Shown in pieces: positions 22,056-33,697 of a stretch of 64,000 nt of DNA. Where the stretch lies: the NCBI GenBank assembly GCA_021234155.1, contig JAJEKV010000217.1, forward strand, positions 250,001 through 314,000, in the 5' to 3' direction. Below the pieces are notes generated by a model that did not search any database, was not told the origin of the DNA, and worked only from the letters and a program-made list of their open reading frames with translations. Source of the DNA: Isoetes taiwanensis (Eukaryota; Streptophyta; Lycopodiopsida; Isoetales; Isoetaceae). The translations under genes were made by a program, and so were the position numbers. Positions within the stretch are counted from its first letter, which is position 1, and each line of letters begins with the position of its first letter.

Positions 22056-22289
22056 CCGCTAAAACCATCATTCAATTAAATTGGGATTATGTCTTAATTT
22101 TGGGACAAATTTCATATTGCATGTTTTTAGTAGCATATTCAAATTCACACATTTCACCTCAAAATTATGAAAACGTAATGTCATGTTATTTACAAAATAG
22201 TCAATATTTCACAATATAGCACCATATCATAAAAACGTGATAACAAAAATTTACATAGTTATTCAACTCTCTTCAAGCACCCCCAATGA

Positions 22290-24420
22290 TATCATAGCCT
22301 TCTTCCTGACATCCTGAGGTATTGTAATTCTCGCATTTCTAATTTTGGAGCGGTGTTTGGAGTCCATGAGTACAAAACACTTTCATAGTCTAGCCAAAGA
22401 TCGGGATCACTTGGATTTCTCCTCCATCTCTTTGTCCAACAATCTGAGTACCTTTCTTTATCCGATCGTTGGTCAAATCGATGCCTTTGGACACCACCAT
22501 TCCACCCGCACATGGTTGAAGTTAATATTACCTTCTTCTTTGCAAATATCTCGGAGATAGTGAACCCCAACCACTTTGGATATGTATCTAAATTTGCTGG
22601 CTTTACTACCACAAATTGGTGGCATTCCGGTCGTGGGAAGGTTCATAAGCATCCATGCCTAGAAACTTTGACCTATTGTTCTTAGGACCAACATAGTGTT
22701 TGTCGGAAGGAGGAGGAGCATATTGCTTTGCGAATGCTACTTACGGTGTCATCAAAATCCTCGACCGCTAAGGTATTCCACCTAGTTTTAGGCAACCACC
22801 CTTCTTTCAATTCATCCGAGGATGTGTCTATCTCCCCCAACAAGGGTTAATCACCTTCTTCCGGTAAGCCACCAAGGCACGGTTGGTGTCATCCGGATTG
22901 GTTTGCCAATGCTTTATATAGTCTTGGATTCCTTCCTTAGTCAATCCCAATTGCTTCTTCTTCTTGATGGGTTTTAAAGCTTTTGGTTGACCTAGAGGTA
23001 TCATAGGCTTGCTATTCTCATCTCTACGCCATATTTCCTCCCCTCCTCTCCACTCATCCTCTGAAGGTCTCATCTTCCATTGGAAGATTGGAATCCCATC
23101 TCTCACCCAAAAATGAACTGCGGAGAGGCCCTGGAATGACCTTCAAGATCCAATGTATAACCATCCACAAAGCTCTTCCAATCGGGCACTTCTTCTATGA
23201 GAGAAGCTATAGGGTTTGGAGTAGTGCATTCATGCAAGATTTCCATTAGCCTAGGAAAGTTGGTCTTTGTTTGTTGCTTCAAGATACAACTATATTTGCC
23301 AAATAATGCATCCACATCCTCATGGGTATGCCGGGCATAAGAAACCCTAAATTAACTCTTTCAAATATCCCCACAAAATTGTTAAGTAGGATAGGAAAGA
23401 AAACATCCACTGTTCTTATTTTGGCCAAACACAATTATCAAGTTGCAAGAGAAACCTTTTGGGTAGATCTTGAGGTTTAGCACGTGAAGTTGAAGCTCCA
23501 ACATGTTCATTAGACCCATGCTTCCTAAACCTTGCCTTGCTGAACTTTTCAATATTGTTAGGGTTTCCATCTAACAATGCTCTATGTAGTGCCCGGCTAG
23601 TTGTGAAGATCCTGGAGGTGACCATTGTATCCATTTTCATAGTTTCTCAAACACCTCATGATACTCCCAATATGAAAATCGGACCATCACTCCACAACTC
23701 CAAACTAAAATGGCCATAGTAGGTTTGATTACGCCCATGCAAGATTGCCCTTGATCATTGAGATCTGTAAAGGGTATGATCTTCCACATGACTTTGGTAT
23801 GTACTTGAATTGTGGAAGACAAGTCTTTTGCTGGTCCATCTTGTCATGTATAATACATAAATAGTTATTGGGTTCCAATGCAGATAAAGTCCTCCACATC
23901 CAATAACATGATCTACATGATAGTTGGTCAGTCATATGGTCCTTCATATGCTCCCTTATCCTAGCCCTTTGACTAGGTTGCACAGTCTTATCAAGAGTCT
24001 CCTTCAACTTAGCACATAAATTGCACTTTGCAAAGTTGTTTGAAGTTGCTATGGTGACATGATTGAAATGCTTCTTCCATAACCTACTAAAGCTAGGTTG
24101 GGATACTGGAAGAATTCCCAATTCTCGAAGTAGGGAATTCACTTCTTCCAAAATACTCTTTTGAGTACAATGTGATGGCAACCTTTTCTCAACAACTGCT
24201 CTTCCCTTTTCATCCCTTCTACTTTTGTGTGGCATAGACTCTGCATTGAAATCAATATATTTTTCAAATATCTCCCTGGCAGCCAAGGTCCTAGCTGTTG
24301 GTCTCAACAAATCATTTCCATATAAATCCTGTTCCATGTAAAGCAATCCTGTAAAGCTAGGAGTTGGTTTTTCATTGATATTGCTCTTTTCAATATGTTG
24401 CACACCATCTTGAGTTGGAG
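22290..24420 (-). pseudogene. Decayed DDE-type transposase-like gene of an uncharacterised family
   Basis: The minus strand shows a broken coding trace. It runs through HCTQKSILEEVNSLL, FNHVTIATSNNFAKCNLCAK (zinc-ribbon-like Cys pair), LCIIHDKMDQQKTCLPQFKY (first Asp) and LQLDNC (second Asp). Later come RHTHEDVDALFGKYS at about 23293-23336 (candidate third acidic residue), DLEGHSRASPQFIF and a C-terminal Trp-rich part. This order is familiar from a transposase-like family common in mosses, algae and invertebrates, possibly Pfam DUF7869; the name is from memory. At least five frame breaks make it non-functional. No terminal repeats were identified. Confidence 0.6.
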
Positions 24421-24749
24421 AGGCACCATTGACCTAGGCAAATTGCACCCTTTTTAGTCAATGAGTAGGAAAAAATTATTACACCATAAGATAAAAAAAG
24501 TACGTACATTTATGGAATATGTAGAGGTAAATCAATTTTTTTTAAAAGCAAGAAATTCCTTGGAAATAGGTTTAATATAATAATAACAATGGGCGTAAAC
24601 GAAATCATTTAAAACAAGAATTTTCGTGTCAACAACAAGGAAATGATATTATCCTAATTTTAATTATCGAAAATTTGGATATATGATTACGAAAAGACAT
24701 ATAGCTGATGGACGTGAGAATTTATTATCCATAATAATATACCCTAGAT

Positions 24750-24890
24750 GATATAGCTGGCGGGAATTTCGTACGTCTGGCGTGTTATTTGAGGCAATAA
24801 ATTATTCACGCTAATTTCTAATTAACCCTATATAAATCCGGTTCACGCTCTCAAGACCTCCATTCTGTCCAATTTTTTTTTCTGCCCGCC
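24750..24890 (+). promoter_or_regulatory. TATA promoter with cacgct/ggcgtg motifs, copy 1
   Basis: A strong plant TATA box (ctatataaatcc) lies at 24828-24840, 50-60 bases before the ATG at 24891. Upstream are tctggcgtgttatt and aattattcacgctaa, and ttcacgctctcaa follows the TATA box. The same arrangement recurs at 25915-26030, so this is a reused promoter module. Confidence 0.65.
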
Positions 24891-25326
24891 ATGAAGCGTT
24901 CAGCCTCAGCGCTCGAACTTCATGAAGAACCCGAGGTCTCGTCAAAGAGACGTCGGGTTGAAGAACCCCCTCTATCCCCCAATAGATTTTCTTGCCCAAT
25001 TCTCCTCTGATTCCTCCTCTGATGAAGAGGAGGAAGAGGAGGAGTTGGACATGGAAGAGGAGGAGTTGAGTTGCTCTGATTCCTCCTCTGATGAAGAGGA
25101 GGAAGATCCTGAAACAGAGAATGAAATCTCTGAAGAGGAGGAGGAGGAGGAAGAGGAGGAGGAGGCGGAGGAAGAAGATGAGGAGGAAGGTCGACAATTC
25201 GACCAGTTTTTAGAATGGTTGAGAGATGAGCCAGGTTTGCATGTCTGCTTTTATTTATTTTTTTCACCTTTCTTTCTTTTCTAACACCTTTCTTTCTTCT
25301 TTGTTGCAGACGTGGAAGATCAATGA
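24891..25326 (+). pseudogene. Small acidic nuclear-type protein gene, two exons, one frame break
   Basis: The first ATG (24891) reads MKRSASALELHEEPEVSSKR, then RRVEEPPLSPN with an NLS-like KRRR, but meets a stop near 25007. In the next frame, SSDSSSDEEEEEEELDMEEE and long Glu runs continue to FLEWLRDEP. There a donor (ccag/gtttgc, about 25232) and an acceptor (tttgttgcag, about 25309) join to VEDQ and a stop. The simplest reading is one acidic protein of about 145 residues with a single frame break near 25000. The acid-rich region would suit a histone- or chromatin-binding protein, but no known family was recognised. It sits behind a clear TATA box. Confidence 0.5.
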
Positions 25327-25499
25327 TGCAGATCCCAGGCGGCCCCTTTTGTTTTTTGGTTTGCTACAGAAGCTTTGGACACGCCTCCGGGCATATTTTT
25401 CATGTAATTTTGTGAAAAGCCTTCGGGCACTGGCACAAGCCTTCGGCTTACCTCGGCTTTGTACATATAAATTTTATGAATGAAATCAAACAGTTTTCA

Positions 25500-25910
25500 T
25501 AAAATTTTCTTCAAACAGTGTTCTTGGAACAATTTTTCTGTACATAAAATTATTTGAATTAAATCCAACTGTTTTCTCCAATTATTTTGTCTCCTGTTCG
25601 TCTGTTGTTTTCTCTAGCATTTTGTATCTGCAAATTTTGTCTCAACAAAGTCTGGGGAACACTATAAATCAACCACATGAGAAATCTCTGATTCATCACA
25701 GTAACCATAGGAAATTTTCCTATACGACCTAAAACAATTCCCCAACCTTACAAGTCATTTTTTAGCCTTGATAATTTTGCCTTTAAAATCATTTTTAATT
25801 TAGCCTATATAAAATTTATAAATTCTATTTTTTCGAATGCAATAAATGGAATAAAATGTCGTGAGAATTTATTGCATGAAATGCAATATTCTCCATATAT
25901 ACCATATACA
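25500..25910. other. Gene-free spacer between the two promoter modules
   Basis: AT-rich sequence with no coding frame. It probably includes the 3' end of the acidic-protein transcript (aatgaaatc near 25479). No other feature is seen. Confidence 0.4.
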
Positions 25911-25914
25911 TGTC

Positions 25915-26105
25915 ATGTCTGACGGGAAGACCGTACGCCAGGCGTGTTAATTCAAGCAATCAATTATTCACGCTAACTTATTTCTAATTATGCCTATATA
26001 AATCCATTTCACGCTCTCAAAGTTCCTACATTTTCTTCCTTCCTTCATACGATTTGCCGGTTGCGCTTCTGCTGTGTTTGGATCCGCCCTCCTGAAATCT
26101 TGGTG
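25915..26105 (+). promoter_or_regulatory. TATA promoter with cacgct/ggcgtg motifs, copy 2
   Basis: This has the same layout as 24750-24890: ccaggcgtgttaattcaagc, caattattcacgctaac, a TATA box (ctatataaatcc, 25994-26005), then ttcacgctctcaaag. A plausible first exon ends at atcttg/gtgagc near 26101. It may drive the interrupted gene that begins further right. Expression is inferred only. Confidence 0.6.
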
Positions 26106-26667
26106 AGCAGATTTATATTCAGCAATGTTAGATGTTTGGTTTCGGCAATTCCTAACTTACTAAAAGACTCCGCCTTTTAGTTCTGTAGCATCTGTGAAAG
26201 AGAGGACTAAGGATGCGAATCGAAAAGCCTCGAATTAAAACCACAAGCATAGTCCTCCGTTCTTGAATCCTTCCACCTCGTAACTCAAGGTTAGTTTTCA
26301 TTTAGTTTTAAGTTTCATCTCAATGGCGGGGTTTAATCCAAGAAGACAAGCTTTTGCATTTTCTATAAGGCAGGAAGCGATGATGTTTATGAAAACCGGA
26401 ATAGTTTTTATAAACTTCATCCGCTTCTTTTTGTTTCAGTAAATTCTTGAGTTTCTCTTCTGAATTAATCATGCTATTGCATGCAAGTTTCTATTATGAA
26501 TAAGTGTAGTAGAAAGCATTAGAAAAATATGAAAGATAATATTTGAAACACGCTTAAAGATAATATTTGAAACACGCTAAAGCGTGTTTTATGCTAACCT
26601 TAGCCTTCAACATGAATATGAATTTCGTGCACTTTCGTGAGGAGGGAGAAAAAGGGTTCCCTGACAG

Positions 26668-26740
26668 GATAGATAGATAAATAGATAAAGGCTTGGCGTA
26701 TAAATAATTGCCCGGCCTTTTATCTATTTACTTATCTATC
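26668..26740. repeat. Foldback of a gata-rich sequence
   Basis: The bases gatagatagataaatagata (with aaggc following) face gccttttatctatttactta (with tctatc following) across a 20-base loop. This is a long, nearly perfect hairpin. A small foldback element or a head-to-head LINE tail would both explain it. Confidence 0.75.
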
Positions 26741-27335
26741 TCTGCATGCTTTTTTTCTCCCTCTCAATGAATGCACGCCGGCGTGTATAGTTTTTCCTAT
26801 ATAGCGTTTTTACCGCGTGCAAACAATTTTATCCCTAGTTTCAACTTTTACGCTAAAACGTAGGCGTGTCTCTTAGTTTCTAAGTTTATATAAATAAATA
26901 GAATACTGATACTCCGCTCACTTCCTATGGATAGATGCCAAGTTACATTAATCACTAGGTTGGTGGCGAAGATGCATTGGAATTACATTTGGGCCAGCAA
27001 TCACCTGGCCCGGCTCGGTTTGGCTCCAATCTCCGGTCCGGTTGAACTGCGGTAGAGCACCGGTCCGGCTGGAGCACCGATCTTGCAACCCCCGAGTACT
27101 TGGATCAAGTAATGATGATGGCGTAGAGCGCTTGAGGGCAATGATAGATCACGGGCTCTAGGGCCCTTGCAATCGCATCGGAGGCTGGCCCTCTTATTTA
27201 ATCACCGAGAATACATTACATGCATTGATCGAGAGTGAATCTGCATCCGTCATTTCGAGATTCAAAATGAGGAGCTGCGTTTCTTAGTGGTTAGCCTCTA
27301 TGCCCGGATGCCCTAACCACGAACCACTACCACAG

Positions 27336-27582
27336 GCGGTATAACGATGCAATGGAGATGGCTCAACCAATGGAACCACTACAAGAAGTGTATAACGATG
27401 CATTGGAGGTTCAACCAATGGAGCGGGGAGGTGGAGCAGGAGGAGGAGCAGGAGGTGGAGCGGCGGGGAGGTGGAGCACGGTGTGTTTTGCTTGGGTTTT
27501 ACTACAGTCGAGTTCACTATGCCCGCCTATGGAAATGGGAGTATCGATAGCCCGGCTACTCAAGATGGACTGGGCTTGAAAC
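27336..27582 (+). other. Exon-like open frame with internal repeat and Gly-rich tract
   Basis: After a possible acceptor (ccactaccacag) the frame reads RRYNDAMEMAQPMEPLQEVY, then NDALEVQPMERGGGAGGGAG, and ends at LLKMDWA. The YNDA(M/L)E.(A/V)QPME unit occurs twice. No family was recognised and no start codon is certain. It could be an exon of the gene driven by the 25915 promoter or a chance frame over a repeat. Confidence 0.3.
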
Positions 27583-28399
27583 AAAGAGGTCCGGGATTTT
27601 GTCCGGTTTATCCGGTTTATCGAGATTATATACAATTGTAAACTTTTTCCAATGAATACAACAAATTTTGTCTACTTCTATCTTTCTCCAATATAATGCT
27701 TGTTATATACCCTTTTTAATCGGGTTCTTGGCCAGCAACAAAAGTTCCAACACTTTCATCAATCGTATCTCCACGGGGTGTCTGCGAGGTAAAGCTTCAT
27801 CCATAGCGCAACAGTTAATCACTGTAACTCGAACATACTTGTCCCCGAGCAGAATTCCATGATAATTTGCAAATGGATCGATGGAGTCGATATTGCATAA
27901 TCCTACTTTCCTTTTTTGATTTGTAGTTAACATGAAACATTCATCTTGACAATCGCAGAAAATTGCTATTGGAACACCTACTATTGGAAATTAATGTTCA
28001 AGCTATTGGAATGAGATGAGTACCAGAATTCTGTAGCCATTCTTAAGAAGCTGATTTGAGTTCTCGAAATCCCAGGCGCTATGGAAACTCTGGCGGTCGG
28101 AAAAATTCGAATTAGAAGAAAGATTAGGTTAACTACGTTTAGGCGGGATAAATTTGGCGGGATACTTTTTGGGTAGATTGGTTTTAAAAACTTAATGAAA
28201 GAAGTAATGGACGGGTCTTCATCATTATTATTTGTATGTGTCAAGAATATTTCAAAGCGCATTTTGTGTTTTTCTTGAAATTCAAATTTCTCTATTCAAA
28301 ATGCAATGTAGAAAAAGCTATTTCTTCGAAATTTCGGAGCCAGATCCCGGCGACCTTCCGACTCTGTTACTTGGCGACTCGGAGATGTCTTCTAAAGCG

Positions 28400-31116
28400 A
28401 ATCGAGGTCGAGTGAGGGCCGGGCAGAGGAAGCGGTGGAAGAGGAATCTCTAAACCCGCTCTTCTCAAGTTTAGGAGGGCGTTGATCGGGAATACAGAAT
28501 ACAACGAGAACCCTATTCAAGGTATTTAATTTGCCACAGAATACACACTGTGTCGAGAGTATTATGCTTGCATGAATTTGAGTTATTATGCTTTGCATGA
28601 ATTTTAAGTATTACCATCAGTTAATGCTCTGATTGTCCGTTCTGTAGAACATAATTTTGCTCTGTTTTATATATAGAATATAGCGGTGTTAGACAGTTGG
28701 AGATAGCAATGAAATATGGATTCATGAAGGGTATGTAGCTTAAAATGTGGATGCAAAATAATTTAGTTTCAAATTCACGCATAGCATGGTCAATAATAGG
28801 AGCTACCAACACGCCAAGCTTGATTTTTACTATTTTAGGTTTAAATGCACGCTAAGCGTGATCTCTTGTTCTGAAAAGTACTCTAAAAAGTGCTCATCTT
28901 CTTTTGCAGTGCCCAAGAGGAAGAAAACCCCTAATAATTCGGGTTCTAATCCTGCCAAGAAAGCAAGGGCAGACGACCCAGATGCAGTACCATATGATCT
29001 CACCTTAGATGATGAAGGGCCGATTCTTATAGCAACCACTAACCCTGCCTGCCCTGAAGAGGAAATGGACGAGGGTGCCGAGTGGTACATTGACCTTGCC
29101 AAGACAAATGGCAAGCTCGACTTAACTCTCTTCTCGAGGAAAAAGGAAGCAGACAAGATGGCCAAACAAGGGACCCTAATCTCTTGTGAGGAAGAGGATG
29201 ACACCAACTGCAAATTGCTCTTGGAGATTACACAAAAGCAGAAGAAAGATCTGCTCAGACTTACTCACTGTAGAGCTACTGCATACAAGGATACGTTCAT
29301 GAAGACAGATGTGAACGGTGAGACATGTTTTAAGTATGGTTGGCCAACCAATGTAGCAGTTACGCCAATATCTATTTGCCAAGGGGTTACAGCTGTGCGT
29401 AGAGGCATGTTCACTAAACCGACACCAAGTCACTATTTGCAGCAAGCTAGGGAATTAGCTGACTTGAAAGCTTCTAAGAGGGTCCTAGATCTAGGGAAGG
29501 ATGTTCAACCTGCAGTTATCGAAGGCATGGAGGCTTCTGTTTTTTAGAATGAACAGGACAGAGTGGCGCAGCTAGAGGCCATCAACAAGCTGAATAAATA
29601 CTCTGACCATTATCCACTGGGTCTTAAGGAAACTTTTGCGATCCATGTGAAGTCCCTCATCCGTTCACCAAGCTCCATTTATGTTAGCAGAAGATATGAT
29701 ACACCATGGAGATTGTTCAGAGCATGATTAGTAATCCAGGTCAAATGCCTATGCCAGCGGATGTGCTACCTTGGGATATGATCTCGAACAAGCCTGCTGT
29801 GTGGACGAACGTCCAGGAGCTATTATCAAGTGATGATATTAAATATGTCATCATCGACGGGCAGCATTCCGTTGAGGCACAAAAGGCCATCATCAGGCAG
29901 GCAGAACAAACAGGCCAAAAAGTGTTCTACAATCACTATGCGTATAGGAGGTGTCGTATCTTGGATGCCAATACTTCACCTGCAGATTTGGCTGAGATAA
30001 GTGCAACTTTGAATGAAATGGGGAAGACATTTCTATACAAAAGGTAACTAACTGCATTAGGATGTTAGCATTTTAATATTCACGCCAGTCGTGCTTTCAA
30101 TTCAATTGAATTCACGCGCGGCCTGGTTTCATAAATTGAATTCACGCCAGGCGTGCTTTCAAATCAAACCAATTCACGCCAGGCATGTTTTCAAATCAAT
30201 CGAATTCACGCCAGGCGTGTTTTCAAATCAATTGGTGCTTTCAAATCAAACCAATTCACGCCAGGCGTGTTTTCAAATCAATCGAATTCACGCCAGGCGT
30301 GAAACACGCTGGCGTGGAATCGATTGATTTGAAAACACTGGCGGAATTGGTTTGATTTGAAAGCACGCTGGCATGGAATTGCATTAGTAACTTAATTCAT
30401 TTCACGCCAGGCATGATTTTTCTCTTGATCAATTCTATTCAAATCGCCGGCGTGTTTCTATTCTATGATATCGATTCAATATACGTACTATTGCGGTCCA
30501 TACGTGGAACAAACTGCGCCCGCCCCAACATCAGCGATTGGGTGGAATATGGCTGCCCATTGCCCACCAGACAGGGCGGGTCAAAGTTTGAGGCATTCAA
30601 GCTGCTGGAGCGGACTCTGTCGCAGACAATTATATAGGAGAAGAAGAAGACTGCAAGAAAATCAAAGAAAAAAGGTGGTGATGACATTGCAGATCCTTCT
30701 GAAAGCTCATCTAGCAGGTCAGGACCAATAGACTCGTATAAGATTGTGTTTTGTAAGGAGGCAGTATGGCTCAAGTAGAATGAATTCTGGGACGTTTATG
30801 CACAAGGGAAGCTGCCAGATACTATGGGTAGGGTGCCTCCTGTTGATGTAAGCATCTTTGACTTGAATGGAGAAAGACTCAGGGGCTAGACGACGCTGAG
30901 ACCATTTGGGTTTTAGACCAGTGCTTAAAGAAGGAAGTCTTATACAAGAAGAGTGCTTTCACTAAGGATAGGATGTCCTTCGTTGAGTGCTGCAGCCATG
31001 TGAAGGATGTATGCGTGACAATGAAGTCACCGTAGGGAGCCGAAGTTACAAAGGCTATCGGGGATGTGGCATTATCTGAAATTGGATTGCTGGACAAATA
31101 CAAGGTCAGTAATGAT
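28400..31116 (+). pseudogene. 5' part of a decayed multi-exon gene with ParB-like DGQH motif
   Basis: An exon trace (SKPALLKFRRALIGNTEYNE) ends at 28521. After an intron (28522-28909) coding continues as PKRKKTPNNSGSNPAKKARA, with NLS-like clusters, to about 30043. The segment VLPWDMISNKPAVW, followed by YVIIDGQHSVEAQKAII (29706-29900), resembles the ParB/sulfiredoxin-fold signature (I-DG-HR..A). A second intron (30044 to about 30470) is filled with cacgccaggcgtg repeats. The next exon reads WVEYGCPLPTRQGGSKFEAF, then KKKTARKSKKKGGDD. In-frame stops at about 29545, 30637, 30775 and 31036 are all TAG, and frame changes lie near 29700 and 30885. A retrotransposon block interrupts the reading at NDDI. 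Parts of this gene may once have belonged to a mobile element. Confidence 0.5.
30079..30415. repeat. Palindrome-bearing minisatellite and foldback inside an intron
   Basis: Six to seven direct units of about 35 bases carry aattcacgccaggcgtg followed by tttcaaatcaa. From about 30300 the same unit continues in inverted orientation (gaaacacgctggcgtggaat, then gatttgaaaacactggcg). The array therefore folds back on itself as a stem of about 75 bases. The core cacgccaggcgtg is itself palindromic. The array lies between coding segments and is probably intronic. Confidence 0.85.
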
Positions 31117-31121
31117 GACAT
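31117..31121. repeat. 5-bp target-site duplication, left (gacat)
   Basis: The bases gacat directly precede the TGTGACG start of the first LTR. The same five bases follow the last LTR at 61984-61988. The coding sequence on both sides rejoins in frame (NDDI before, IKKFVFWS after), which confirms the insertion point. Confidence 0.92.
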
Positions 31122-32835
31122 TGTGACGTCCCCTACTCGTATACGGTGCCCTCACCGTATACAACCAGGAGTTCATCCCCCATACCAGCTCCGTGCCAAT
31201 ACAGGGCCCTCCACATGACACTGCAACCGTAACGGGTTCCAGTGGGAAGAGTGGAAGGGTCATTGCACCCCAAATCTCCCTCGGGGCCTACCTAGGCTGC
31301 GGAAGCGTAAACATACATGTCAAGTAGCACATACATCAACATCATATGACCATCACGAAGGATGGTCCTCCACATATCTGCATAGACAAAGATCAAGACA
31401 TCACATAGGGAATCCTACCCCGTGCTCGGACTCAAAGGGATGACTGACAAGCTTGGGTCTCGAGTTCATTGCGCATGTAATTCATGGCAATGGATTTGGC
31501 CGGGCATAAGAACATGGCCTAGGGTTGTCCACTCCATCCGCCCCTCACATTGCACACTTTGGTAGTAGGCTGAAAAGTGTTGGGACTGGACCGTAGCCCT
31601 CCGGGATGCGTAGCCAAAGGGGCTATATCCCGGGTTGCATCTCCCCGGTTCGATGGGGGCGGTAGGGATCACTCCCTCCGAGAGATCTCCATGCTGACTC
31701 AAGGTGACTAGAGGGCCACTTTGCGTGATTCGACTTGAACTCAATGGAAGGTCATATTCACCACCTCACAGTGTCGAGCCCATGCCTTGCCCACACGCAA
31801 AGTGGCAAGCCATTAGACCTAGTCAAAGGTGACCCGGCAGTCTTTACACACGGAGGGGTCGTTCAAGAGTCGAGAACATGAACCTCCTTATAAGCCGGCT
31901 GGCCCCTTCACCCCACAACCAGGTGTGGCTCTTGTGCAAGGCGAATCTACGATTGTGCTAGAGAGGCTACTCTAGGAGCATCAACTACAAAGCTTTGGAT
32001 CTCTACCCCCTTCCCAATACAAGGAGTTCACAGAGATACATCATCCATATACATCACGGAAGAACTAAAGAACAAGATCTAATCTATATCATAGAGTTAG
32101 GTTCTTTAGTTAGAATCGCTATCTAGAGTTCTAGAGGGCTGCTATGGGCAATCTAATAGGCTAAACCTCTTTGATTCAATGCCTAAAATAGGGTTTAGAC
32201 TATCTAATTGGCCAAATACCGATCCTTGAGGGGCTCCTCCCCGACCTGAGCTCGACCATCCTCTGAAAACGCTTTCGAATCTCGAGGAACTAAGGATGCT
32301 ATTCTCCCAAGCAGAAGTTCGGGATGCGGTTTTGGTGTTGAGGCGCCAAAGCAGAGTTCAAAACCCTAAAATCGAAAATTAGGTTAGTTAGGGTTTCCAA
32401 CCCTATATATAGACAAGGGGTGGCTAGGGTTTCCAATTATCCCCTTTTGGCATGTGGGATAATTGGTAATGGGCCCACTTGCCTTTAAGGGCTAGGTGGC
32501 CAAATGTGCCCACATGGAAATGTGTGCACCCAAATGTGCTCACATGGAAATGTGTGCACATTAATGAATGTGTACATTGGAAAATGTGCACCTTGATTGC
32601 TCCTATGGGTATGGCCCACTTGGCATCAAGTGGCCACATGGAAATGTGTGCCCACATTAATGTGTACATTGGAAAATGTGCACATTAATGCTAATGCACA
32701 TTCTTAGCAAGTTGCCCCCTAGGGGCTACCCACTTGGCTATACGTTGGCGTACACGTCAATCGGGGTGGCGTGTACGCGTGACGTGGCAGTACAATATAC
32801 GCCCGGGAGCGCGATATCGCGGCCGGAACGCCACA
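31122..32835 (-). repeat. Gypsy LTR 1 (left)
   Basis: 1714 bp, starting TGTGACGTCCCC and ending GGAACGCCACA, with short terminal inverted repeats (TGTGACG/CG.CACA). On the minus strand a TATA box (ctatatatagggttgg) lies at about 32401-32415, suitable for genomic RNA. The stretch 32500-32700 is built from aaatgtg(tg)cac repeats. For the minus-strand element this is the 3' LTR of copy A. Confidence 0.95.
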
Positions 32836-32848
32836 TTCTCCCCACCTT
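32836..32848 (-). promoter_or_regulatory. Polypurine tract, copy A
   Basis: Read on the minus strand, aaggtggggagaa abuts the LTR start TGTGGCG. This is the standard position and composition of the plus-strand primer. A second similar tract occurs about 40 bases further (ctccccaccttgg near 32881). Confidence 0.85.
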
Positions 32849-33697
32849 GAAATGATCTTTGTCCAAAAGCATCGTGGTTCTCCCCACCTTGGGATTTTCC
32901 TAACCTGTAATCAACCTGATGCATACGATATACTACTATAATACTTACACATTTATTACGATTACCTTAAGGTAATACTTTTATCACATTATTATATTAT
33001 AAAATGACTTATCAATTCACAACATTACTAACAGATTACTCCAACATTCCCTTAACATTACTATTAAGTTTATCAAAATTTAAAATTAACGTTCGAGGCA
33101 CTCTTCATTCCTTGCAACACGTTCCAACAAAATTTGTGTTGCAAGTCTTCGTGAGGTCGACCTCCTTGCCCCCCGGGAGCTCTCTTGGCTGTGGTCGACA
33201 CTACGTTAGTACCATTTAATTATTAATTAAAATTTTTGGTTATATGGTGACCACCCCACCTATCTACATGGATGCATGGCTAATCTCCGGCGTAGGGAAG
33301 AGGGTGAATCTTCCATTATGGTCGGAGGAGACGGCCTACATGCCTATATGCGCTCATGCCTACACCTCTAGTTGCCCGGTGGAGGATATCCTTCTCGTGG
33401 GTGGGCCAAGGATGGATTCCTCCTATCAAAGCATATATGGGGCTAAAGGTGCTTTTCCTATGAATGCATTCCTCAATGACCTCCTTTTTCTTCGAGGTCG
33501 TCTACTTCCGTGGGACCAGTAGACTTTCTAATCTACCTTCCACTCGCCCAAAGCGGAAACGCAGCGGTCATGCCTACATTGACATTACACCACGCCCCTA
33601 GAGATCACCGTAGTGGTCCCATCAGCGGTGACAACGCATGCGCCCATACTAAGCGTGGGTGGCATGCGTGATTAATCTTAATTATACAAGCATTAAC

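Noticed and set aside
24811-25267. Minus-strand Pro/Leu-rich frames opposite the acidic gene
   Set aside because: They are complements of Glu runs (ctc/cct runs). The plus strand has a TATA box, start codon and splice sites.
30079-30415. CRISPR-like spaced repeat array
   Set aside because: The units run nearly continuously with no unique spacers, reverse orientation half-way and lie in a plant intron. It is a minisatellite with a foldback.
32424-32688. Open frames made of WAHISMW/HFHV-type repeats in all three LTRs
   Set aside because: They only translate the aaatgtgtgcac repeat inside the LTR.
33244-33522. Plus-strand open frame in the Gypsy 3' region
   Set aside because: The copy B counterpart has a different start and frame, so it is not maintained. 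It is probably non-coding 3' sequence.
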